Both the position numbers and the translations under genes were made by a program. From DGNJ01 sp002388905 (lineage in GTDB: Bacteria > Pseudomonadota > Gammaproteobacteria > Pseudomonadales > Porticoccaceae): DNA of 25,335 bases. The DNA lies in contig DAITSJ010000032.1 of the NCBI GenBank assembly GCA_036843405.1, positions 1 to 25,335 of the forward strand. The letters are read 5' to 3'. The notes under the pieces are model-generated. The model was not told where the DNA came from. It searched no databases and worked only from the letters and a program-made list of their open reading frames with translations. This document shows, piece by piece, positions 7,408 through 14,748 of this stretch. Each line of letters begins with the position of its first letter. Positions within the stretch are counted from its first letter, which is position 1.

Positions 7408-8856
7408 TTAAAGGCGCTCCGGCGAGACTGCGGGTTCCGTTGCTTCGGGCGCAGCCGTATCCGGCACCGTGCGTTTCGCAGAGAGCAGAACGGAAACGAC
7501 AATGATCAGCAGGGAACCGGCGGTAACATAACCCAGTGTGAGGTCATAAGCCGCCGGTGCCGGAAAACTGGCACCGCTGTCCGGGTCAAGCACGGTGGTG
7601 GTCGCCAGCAGGAAGGCGACCACCTGGGCGCCGATCCCCATGAAACCCGCGCGGAACACCGACAGCATACCGATCGCCTCGCTGGTGCGATCAACGGGCA
7701 CCGCCTGACAGAGAATCACCGGCACCGCGGCGAGCACCATGTTCATGCCGACCCCCTGTAGCGTCAGGAACACCAGCACAAAAAGCACCGTATCGTGCTT
7801 CCAGGTGAGAATCGCCCAGGTCAAGGTGAGTATCAGTCCGCCGCAAGCCATCACCGCCCGGCTGCCGAAGCGGGTAATTCCCCAGCCCGCCCCGGGACTG
7901 GCCACCAGGCCCACCAGGTTGGCGGGCACCAGAAGCAACGACGCGGTAGTGGCGGAAAGACCGAGCCCGGTTCCCGTCCAGTCCGGCTGTTGCAGCAGCA
8001 GCGACCAGATCAGCAGGAACTGGAAGGCACCCAGGCTGACAATCCCGATAGCGGCGTAGGCGGCAAAGGCCTGGCGATTGACCAGCAGCCGGACATTGAT
8101 CAGGGGCGACCGGGCGTGCAATTCGCTGTACACCCAGCCGGCCAACAGCACCAGTGCACCGCCCAGGGTCCCCAGTGTGCGGGCATCCAGCAAACCCCAT
8201 CGGGGCACTTCGTGGATCGCCAGAAGGAAAAGCACGATGGCCGGCGCGAACAGCACGCCGCCGAGGAAATTGGTGCCCCTGGGCGGGCCCGCCGGTTTCG
8301 ACCGCGGCACCCAGGCATAGACCAGCACCAGCGCCAGTATCCCGGCCAGGGCCCCGGTGAAGAAAATCCAGCGCCAGGACAGGTAATCCACGAGGACACC
8401 GCCGATAACGATGCCGATACCGCCGCTGACCGTCATGGATGCCGCCAGCAGCCCCACCAGGATGGGGGTGGATTTGGGGCCGGTGTTTTCCCGAATCAGG
8501 CCCACGCAGAGGGGATAGATGGCGCCGGAGGTACCCTGCACCACCCGCCCGAGAATGACGCCGGCCACACCCCCGGCAAAACCGGCGATCAGTGAGCCGA
8601 CAATGCTCAGGGAAACGATAAACAACAATAGTCGCTGGCGGCCGAACATATCGCCGAGGCGCCCGCAGATGGCCGCGGCCACCGCACTCATCAGCAGAAA
8701 GGAAGTGATAATCCAGCCCACCACCACGGGATCGCCGAAATCGGCCACCAACTGGCGGACTGCGGCGTAGAGCATGGATATTTCGAACGCCGAGAGCACC
8801 TCCGCACACATCAGGGCGGTCATCAGCCTCGTCGTGAACAGCTTTTCTCGGGGCAT
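7408..8856 (-). CDS. MFS transporter, DHA2 (EmrB/QacA)-like
   Basis: A 482-residue inner-membrane protein with about 14 hydrophobic segments. Family landmarks are motif A, GRLGDMFGRQR, after the second helix, a motif-B-like GRVVQGTSGAIYP, and the LSWRWIFFTG segment typical of DHA2 drug:H+ antiporters. It is the last gene of the minus-strand group TonB receptor, LuxE-like, LuxC-like, MFS, 87 nt after the reductase. That position suggests it exports a product or intermediate of the LuxE/LuxC pair, or imports a substrate; direction and cargo cannot be read from sequence. ATG 8856 has only a weak ribosome site, so moderate expression or coupling is possible. The C-terminal tail after the last helix is short and Pro/Ala/Glu-rich. 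Confidence 0.85.
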   Translation of the reverse strand: MPREKLFTTRLMTALMCAEVLSAFEISMLYAAVRQLVADFGDPVVVGWIITSFLLMSAVAAAICGRLGDMFGRQRLLLFIVSLSIVGSLIAGFAGGVAGVILGRVVQGTSGAIYPLCVGLIRENTGPKSTPILVGLLAASMTVSGGIGIVIGGVLVDYLSWRWIFFTGALAGILALVLVYAWVPRSKPAGPPRGTNFLGGVLFAPAIVLFLLAIHEVPRWGLLDARTLGTLGGALVLLAGWVYSELHARSPLINVRLLVNRQAFAAYAAIGIVSLGAFQFLLIWSLLLQQPDWTGTGLGLSATTASLLLVPANLVGLVASPGAGWGITRFGSRAVMACGGLILTLTWAILTWKHDTVLFVLVFLTLQGVGMNMVLAAVPVILCQAVPVDRTSEAIGMLSVFRAGFMGIGAQVVAFLLATTTVLDPDSGASFPAPAAYDLTLGYVTAGSLLIIVVSVLLSAKRTVPDTAAPEATEPAVSPERL

Positions 8857-8943
8857 AGGGTCAGCTCGGATTGGGAAAAAGCGGCGCCAGGAAGAGAAAG
8901 CGGATCCGGAACATCGGCGGATTGTCGCGGCCCGCCGCTATTA

Positions 8944-10428
8944 TCATCCTGACAATAACGTCCCGGCATCCGGCAGGCCCTCGACACAATCAAGGGCCTC
9001 CCCGCTTTCGTCGACGATCCATTTGCACATGCGCCGCACCGGCTCAATGCCGTCCTGGGGCGTGGACGGGCTGCCCAGCAAATAGGTCCCCCCCAGGGAC
9101 ACAAGCCGCTGGGCCCCCTGCCAGGCGAGGTCGTCCCGCAACGCCTCCTTCAGGGAATCCGGCCAGATGCCGATGGTCTGGGTATAGGCGTTGACATAGC
9201 GGGTCGCCTGGCCCGCGCTGTCCAGGGGCACGAGGTTGGCGACCCGGCAGGCCAGGAGGTTGGCGAAGTCAACAGGCATGTCGTGCCTGGAGACAATCAC
9301 CGCCCCTTCGTCCTCCTTGCCGCCGATCAACCGGTACTCTTCCTCGACAAACTGCAGCGCATCCAGCTCGTCGCGCAGGTCGGCGTGGAAGCGTTTGTGC
9401 GGCGTGCTGAGATAGTCGGGCAAGGCCTGCAACGCCCGGTAGGTCAGCTCGCCGAGCCGATCGATGCGCGACAGTCCCTGGTCGTCGGTGCCGGAATCCA
9501 CATAGACCACACGGGCATTCATGCAGGCTTCCTGGTTCATGACCCCGATATCAAGAGCCAGACGCATGGCGACCCGGGCCAGGGTCTCATCGTCGGCAAA
9601 GGCCTCGCGCCCGATGATGGTGGCGCTTTGCTTGGGATCGAGTGTGATGAGATCAATACCCGGCTGGAGATAACGGGTGATATGACGGACACTGGCGAAA
9701 CCGCCCCAGGCAATGATCTTCTCGATGCGGGCCGGATCGTAAACGGCATTTTCGACCCGTTCGTCGCCACCCTTCCAGTAGGCCACCGACAGGTGACGGG
9801 TAAGCGGATGCTCCGGTGCCATATCGATCATGGTGCGGGCCACCGCCGACGCGGTCAGCGGGTCGTTGGACGGCGTCTTGATGAGGGCATCGGAACGGGT
9901 AAAAGCATTGCGGACAATGGTCATCACCCCGATGGCCGGTACATTGCCGGCAATCACGTGCACGCACCGCGCCCCGAACGCGCGCACCGAAACCCTGACA
10001 CCGGGCGTTGCGCTGGGCTCCTCGACCCAGCCCTCCAGATAGTCGATGCCCACCAGGCCGTCGGCCATCTTGCGGACAACATCCCGGTTAAAATAGGCGG
10101 GAATTTCTTCGTAGTGATGGCGGAGAATGGTCTCGGAGAGCCCCGACGTCCGGCAGGACATGCGGAAGGCTTCCTGCAGGTAGGGGTTATCGGACAATCG
10201 CAGGCGCTCGCCCAGCGCCTCCAGGTAATCCAGGATATCGTCGAATGTCAGCCCGTAGAGGTCCGACATCTGCGACGGCGCCGACAGGGTCAGCTTATCC
10301 AGGTGCGCCGACACATCCGGGCCACGGAATTCCAGGTCGCCGCCGCGGCCACCGAAAACCGTGCCGCTGTCCTCGATGACCCGCCCGCGGATAATCAGCG
10401 GAACCTGCCACTGCTCGCTCATGGTCAT
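8944..10428 (-). CDS. LuxC-like acyl-CoA/acyl-enzyme reductase
   Basis: A 494-residue protein of the LuxC acyl-CoA reductase family, related to aldehyde dehydrogenases. LuxC takes an acyl group onto a cysteine and reduces it with NADPH to an aldehyde. The cofactor region is visible as HVIAGNVPAIGVMTIVRNAF (157-176) and LIKTPSNDPLTASAVA (182-197). The likely nucleophile is Cys302 in VMNQEACMNARVVYV. I start at ATG 10428, which overlaps the stop of the LuxE-like gene as ATGA with GGCGGGGA upstream; ATG 10422 is an alternative. The overlap means the two proteins are probably made together, as LuxC and LuxE are in the fatty-acid reductase complex. No luxA, luxB or luxD homologue is present, so this is not a light-emission operon. 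Substrate unknown; neighbours suggest a terpenoid or branched acid. Confidence 0.85.
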   Translation of the reverse strand: MTMSEQWQVPLIIRGRVIEDSGTVFGGRGGDLEFRGPDVSAHLDKLTLSAPSQMSDLYGLTFDDILDYLEALGERLRLSDNPYLQEAFRMSCRTSGLSETILRHHYEEIPAYFNRDVVRKMADGLVGIDYLEGWVEEPSATPGVRVSVRAFGARCVHVIAGNVPAIGVMTIVRNAFTRSDALIKTPSNDPLTASAVARTMIDMAPEHPLTRHLSVAYWKGGDERVENAVYDPARIEKIIAWGGFASVRHITRYLQPGIDLITLDPKQSATIIGREAFADDETLARVAMRLALDIGVMNQEACMNARVVYVDSGTDDQGLSRIDRLGELTYRALQALPDYLSTPHKRFHADLRDELDALQFVEEEYRLIGGKEDEGAVIVSRHDMPVDFANLLACRVANLVPLDSAGQATRYVNAYTQTIGIWPDSLKEALRDDLAWQGAQRLVSLGGTYLLGSPSTPQDGIEPVRRMCKWIVDESGEALDCVEGLPDAGTLLSG

Positions 10429-11849
10429 TCCCCGCCGGAGCTTTCCACCAGGTATTCCATGGCCCGGTTGTGGGCTTCGGGAGCGCCGGCACAATCGATT
10501 TTATCGTCGCCGCCCTCGATCTCGCTAAAGCGGCGTATATCGGGGTGCACATAGGGACCGGGCCGGCCACAGGCGCAGCTGTCGTCCCAACCGCCCATGG
10601 TGACCTGATCGCCGGTGACCAGCCCACCCCAGTAATTGTCCGCGAGCAGGTCCAGGAAGGCGAAGCGACCGGTCTGCGTACCCCTGCGGGGCAATGCTTT
10701 GCCGCTATCGGGATCCAGCAGGAAGGGCACGGTAACCGGCGAGACATGGTAGTTGCCCTCGCGACAACGGGGGGCGTTGGAAATCATCTCGGTCATGCCG
10801 TAATACTCGTAGGCGTTGTCGAAACCGATAAAGTCGACAATCTGCTCGCGCCAGTCAGGCGGCACCGTGCGGCCCTTAAAACCGCCGCCGGTGGTGAGCG
10901 CACTGTTGGGGCCGAACAGGTTGTGTATGCCCTGTTTTTGCGCATCCTCCGCCGCATCCAGCAATGTGACCCAGATGGCGTGAAGAAGCACATCGCGACC
11001 GCCAAACCGGCGCCGGGCCTCCTCGAAAAAATGCCTGGTGGCATCCGGGCGCCGGGCATTTCTTTTCGCGAACTCTTCCCGCCGGGCCAACAGCGCCGGG
11101 GACAATTCCAGTTTTCCCGCCTCGCCCCGGGATTCCGCGGTGCGGATACGCCCGGCCAGTGATGCCATATCGGCGCTGAAACGGTCATCGGGATACAGAA
11201 ACAGGGTGTTTTCCTCGCTGACCGCCACCAGTTCCACCATGGCTTCCGCGGCCCTGTGCTGGGCACTGGCGCCATAGCGCTCCGAAGGCCGGATATAGGG
11301 GGTGGCGCCGGCAAAGAGGTCCGGGCCGCTGTCGGGGCCGTGCCAGTCGCGAACGCAACCCGCGGTCAACCGAACCTGGTCGAGCCAATGCTGGCGCGTA
11401 CGGGGAATAATGGAAAGCTTGCCCGACGTCCCCGAGGTATGGGCGATACGAAGCTCGGTGGCCTCGTCCAGGCGATCGATCCAGTCATCGACAAGTTCGA
11501 TACCAGCCACGTCGACACCGCTCAGGTCAATGCTGGTCAAGCCATCCAGCCAGCGGGTCAGGGCATCGAAACGCCCGCGCTCCAGGAACGATAGGGGATA
11601 GGACTTGTAGACAGTGTCCTTGAACAACAGCGGCACCACATCATCGAGGGTATCGATACGCTCGACGCCCTGCTCCGCGGCGAGTTTTTCCAGTGCCCGG
11701 ACTGAACCGCGCAGGGTCTCGAAGCGCCGCCGGGCGCCCTCAAGGTGAATATCCTGGATCTGGTCAACACTGAGATCAAAGCACTGGTGAAAACGGATGT
11801 CGTAGATAGCTTCGGGTGACTGCCCGAGTCGGGCGTGGAGGTCGTTCAT
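10425..11849 (-). CDS. LuxE-like acyl-protein synthetase (adenylating ligase)
   Basis: A 474-residue member of the LuxE/phenylacetate-CoA-ligase-like adenylating enzymes. It should activate a carboxylic acid with ATP and pass the acyl group to the LuxC-like partner. The phosphate-binding motif is HTSGTSGKLSIIPR (137-150), and the adenylate motif YEYYGMTE lies in the second half. CACGRPGPYV and DDKIDCAGAPEAH follow near the C-terminus; Cys453 in the latter might be the acyl acceptor used by LuxE enzymes, though this is inference. ATG 11849 is chosen because GAGGAAG precedes it closely; the reading frame is open further upstream but without coding character. It follows the TonB receptor by about 98 nt, with a hairpin between, and overlaps the LuxC-like gene by four bases. 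Confidence 0.85.
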   Translation of the reverse strand: MNDLHARLGQSPEAIYDIRFHQCFDLSVDQIQDIHLEGARRRFETLRGSVRALEKLAAEQGVERIDTLDDVVPLLFKDTVYKSYPLSFLERGRFDALTRWLDGLTSIDLSGVDVAGIELVDDWIDRLDEATELRIAHTSGTSGKLSIIPRTRQHWLDQVRLTAGCVRDWHGPDSGPDLFAGATPYIRPSERYGASAQHRAAEAMVELVAVSEENTLFLYPDDRFSADMASLAGRIRTAESRGEAGKLELSPALLARREEFAKRNARRPDATRHFFEEARRRFGGRDVLLHAIWVTLLDAAEDAQKQGIHNLFGPNSALTTGGGFKGRTVPPDWREQIVDFIGFDNAYEYYGMTEMISNAPRCREGNYHVSPVTVPFLLDPDSGKALPRRGTQTGRFAFLDLLADNYWGGLVTGDQVTMGGWDDSCACGRPGPYVHPDIRRFSEIEGGDDKIDCAGAPEAHNRAMEYLVESSGGE

Positions 11850-11902
11850 AACTTCCTCTGAATTTTGGGGTTGCTTGCCGGCCAGTCCGCAGCGGTGGCT
11901 GT

Positions 11903-11933
11903 CCGGCTCGCCCCGCATGGCGAAGCGAGCCGG
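11903..11933 (-). other. Hairpin between receptor and LuxE-like gene
   Basis: A 9-bp perfect stem (11903-11911 with 11925-11933) encloses a 13-nt loop. It lies between the receptor stop (11948) and the LuxE-like start (11849). There is no U tract, so partial termination or mRNA processing that lowers enzyme relative to receptor, or the reverse, is more likely than full termination. Confidence 0.6.
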
Positions 11934-11947
11934 TTGCCATGGCGATG

Positions 11948-14401
11948 TCAATCGCCCCAGCTATAGCGAACCTGGACCCCCCATGTCCGCGGGGCACCCC
12001 AGTAGGTGGTGGCCACCGGAAACTGGTCAGACAGTGTGAGGGGGGCTGTTTCATACTCCTCATCGAAGGCATTGCGTACCCAGATACCCAGGTCGAGGCC
12101 GCTGTTGCCAATATTACGCCAGTCCAGGCGGGCATTGGTAACCTCGTAGCTGGGCAGGGCGACACCCAGTTGGCCATCCCATTCGTCGGTGTAGAAATAG
12201 TCGGCGTTGAAGATCAGACTACCGTCCAGGGGCCGGTAGGGCAGCTCCCAATTCACCGCCAGCGTCCCGGAAAACTCCGGCGTGGGCAGGGTCACATCCT
12301 CCTCCTGCCGGGGCACACCGAAGGGCGCACCGCTCAGTGCGTCGATCTCCTGGTCGATAAAGGAGCCGTTGGCGGAAAAGGTAAGCCCCGGGGTTGGCGT
12401 CAGGCTGGCGCTGAACTCGAGCCCCTGAATGGTGAAATCCCCGGTATTGACCGCAATGGAACTGCGCGAGGGGGAATCGGGCGCGCTTGGCGGTACGCCG
12501 CCTTCGTTGATGGCATTGAAGAACTGCACGCCGTCCTCGTACTTGGAATGAAAGTAAGACGCATTCAGCAGAGCCGGCATACCCCCGACATCCAGCTGCC
12601 ACTTGAAGCCCATTTCATAATCCTCGAGGGTTTCCTTGTCCACGGTCTGGAAATTGCGCAGATCGGGACACTGAACCGGCTGGCCGGCAAGGCTGCAGCC
12701 GGTGCCGCCGGTGGTGAACTGGGTTTCGAACTTGGGCAGATTGACATTACCCGCCCGAAAGCCGTACCGGTGGGTGATATAGAGGAACAGGTCGTCGTTG
12801 ACCTGCCAGTTGAGGCCGATGGTGTAGGTAGGCTCCTCGCCGCTGGTGCTTACCGTGCCGGTGCCCTCCGCCAGTCCCAGGGCGGCGACAGCATTACACT
12901 CGCTCTCGGTGGGAAAACGGTCGGGCAGGCTGCCGGCACAGGCTTCCACTTCGTCCCGGCTCCAGCGCCCCCCGAGCTCAAAGGTCATGCCGTCCACTGT
13001 CCACTCGGAAATATCCAGTTCGAACTGGCCGAAAAACGCATAATGCTCGTTCTCCACATAAGTGCCCGAAAAGGCCCGGTTGGGACCGTCGATCAACAGG
13101 TCGAAGATCTGGAACTCGCTACCCGTGGGGCCATCCGGTTCCTCCTGGGCATAGTAACCACCGACGATCCAGGTCAGTTTGTCATCGAAGGACGTGCCCT
13201 GTAGCTGGATTTCGTTGCTGAGATAGGTTCGCTTTTGCTGGGAGGAGGCAATAAAGAGGATCAGTTCCGACTCCAGGTCGGGGAACCCGTCGCCATTGAA
13301 ATCCGTGCCGGGCACGGGCACGAACAACGGGCCGGTGGCGGCAGTATTAATCTGGGTATCCAGCTGGATTTCCCGGTAGCCGAAAATATTTTTCAGCAGC
13401 AGGTCGTCAGTCAACTGGAATTCCGTGGTATTGGTAATGCCCGTGGTACGACGGTTTGCGCCCGGATCCGAAAGGTTGGAGAAGGCCTTGTGCGGACCCA
13501 CCGCCTGCTGGGCAAGGTAAAACTCCTCGATGGGCGGTCCCCAGAGCGGCGCAATCGGCCCCAGGGCAGCGGGTTGATAGTCCCGGATAATCACCGCCGC
13601 GGGCTGCTCGAACATCTCGTTGTAATCCACCACCAGGGTATTTGAAAGGCTATCCGTGGGCTCCCAGAGCACCGACAGGCGCACGGATTCCTGGTTAATA
13701 TCGTCGAAGTCGTGGCCACCGAAGCGGTTGGTGGACTTGCTCAGGTTCTCGGTGGTGCCGTCGCGATGCCGTTTCTGAAAGGCGATGCGGGCGGAAAGGA
13801 CGTCCTGGATAATGGGGATATTCACAGCGCCTTCCACCTCGGTCAGGTCGTAACTACCGAGTCCGCCCTTGAGATATCCCTCGAATTCGTGGCTGGGCTT
13901 GCGGGTGGTCATCAGCACCGCGCCGGCCAGGGTATTGCGCCCGAAGAGGGTGCCCTGGGGACCTTTCAGCACCTGGATATTTTCCAGGTCGTAGATGGGC
14001 ATGTTGGTGCCCTCTTCCGGCAGGGGCACCTCGTTCATGTAGACCACCACAGCGGGCACGCCGACACCGAGGGGCACCTTGGACAACCCCCGCATGGATA
14101 GACTGGTGGAGGTCTTGCTACCCTCGAAACTGAAACGCAGGCCGGGCGACAGGGTGGTCAGATCGCCGAGGTCGAAGGCGGTGGCCTCGACAAGGTCCTG
14201 CCCCGAAAAGGCGTCAAGGGAAATGGGCACTTCCTGCAGGGATTCTTCACGCCGCCGGGCGGTAATGACAATTTCTTCGATTCCGGTAACACCCGATTGA
14301 TTGCTCCCTCCATCACCCCGCTGAGCATGGACCGGCGCCATCATCGCCAGGCAACAGAACGAAAGGAACGCGGTATTGCATGCCATTCTTATTAATTTCA
14401 T
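11948..14401 (-). CDS. TonB-dependent outer-membrane receptor 1
   Basis: An 817-residue receptor for energised uptake across the outer membrane. Residues 1-26 form a signal peptide ending AHA or VHA; a TonB-box-like IEEIVITARRRE is at 41-52. The plug domain shows the hallmark VLKGPQGTLFGRNTLAGAV (144-162), and the rest is a beta barrel. Two Cys pairs lie in predicted outer loops. DFNGDGFPDLE at 367-377 looks like a calcium-binding loop. The protein ends RYSWGD rather than in the usual terminal Phe. GGAGG precedes ATG 14401 at good distance. As first gene of the LuxE/LuxC/MFS group it probably imports their substrate. This receptor type is common in sphingomonads and marine gammaproteobacteria for hydrophobic substrates rather than siderophores, but the cargo is unknown. 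Confidence 0.92.
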   Translation of the reverse strand: MKLIRMACNTAFLSFCCLAMMAPVHAQRGDGGSNQSGVTGIEEIVITARRREESLQEVPISLDAFSGQDLVEATAFDLGDLTTLSPGLRFSFEGSKTSTSLSMRGLSKVPLGVGVPAVVVYMNEVPLPEEGTNMPIYDLENIQVLKGPQGTLFGRNTLAGAVLMTTRKPSHEFEGYLKGGLGSYDLTEVEGAVNIPIIQDVLSARIAFQKRHRDGTTENLSKSTNRFGGHDFDDINQESVRLSVLWEPTDSLSNTLVVDYNEMFEQPAAVIIRDYQPAALGPIAPLWGPPIEEFYLAQQAVGPHKAFSNLSDPGANRRTTGITNTTEFQLTDDLLLKNIFGYREIQLDTQINTAATGPLFVPVPGTDFNGDGFPDLESELILFIASSQQKRTYLSNEIQLQGTSFDDKLTWIVGGYYAQEEPDGPTGSEFQIFDLLIDGPNRAFSGTYVENEHYAFFGQFELDISEWTVDGMTFELGGRWSRDEVEACAGSLPDRFPTESECNAVAALGLAEGTGTVSTSGEEPTYTIGLNWQVNDDLFLYITHRYGFRAGNVNLPKFETQFTTGGTGCSLAGQPVQCPDLRNFQTVDKETLEDYEMGFKWQLDVGGMPALLNASYFHSKYEDGVQFFNAINEGGVPPSAPDSPSRSSIAVNTGDFTIQGLEFSASLTPTPGLTFSANGSFIDQEIDALSGAPFGVPRQEEDVTLPTPEFSGTLAVNWELPYRPLDGSLIFNADYFYTDEWDGQLGVALPSYEVTNARLDWRNIGNSGLDLGIWVRNAFDEEYETAPLTLSDQFPVATTYWGAPRTWGVQVRYSWGD

Positions 14402-14748
14402 TTTTCCTCCCCGAGCCTTTCGGCCCGCTCGTTTTAATAGTTTTCAAGCAATCAGGTCGATTATACTTTTTAGTCTTCGAATCCCTCCGGAGGATGAGCA
14501 ACAATGTTTTACTACGTGATGAATTCCACTTAGTAAATGCAGTAACAAAGCTAATACCGACCATTCGTCGAGTCAATAAAAATTCATGACAAAGAAGAAA
14601 ACCGCATGGACGATAGCCAAATGGCAACATTTTGGCTTTTTGGCGATAATTGTTCCGCCGGCAAGGGCGGGCTCGACATTAATCTAAAATGCCAGCAATC
14701 TAAACTGACAGCACCGCCCGACTTTTTCCCGCGGCACGGAGAGACACT
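14402..14748. promoter_or_regulatory. Divergent control region, receptor 1 / acyl-CoA synthetase
   Basis: A 347-nt gap without a gene. On the minus strand a perfect TATAAT (14465-14460) sits about 60 nt before the receptor start. The palindrome CCTCCGGAGG at 14484-14493 overlaps the place of the missing -35, so a regulator probably acts there. On the plus side the inverted repeat AGCCAAA-N9-TTTGGCT (14615-14637) is followed by GATAAT (14645-14650) and TAAAAT (14685-14690), either of which could be the -10 for the synthetase. Confidence 0.45.

Noticed and set aside
8944..11849. A bioluminescence (lux) operon
   Set aside because: Only LuxC- and LuxE-like genes are present. No luciferase subunits or acyltransferase are in the window, and the neighbours are a receptor and an exporter.
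11939..13204. A 421-codon plus-strand frame antisense to receptor 1
   Set aside because: It is a low-information GC-phase shadow with no domain.
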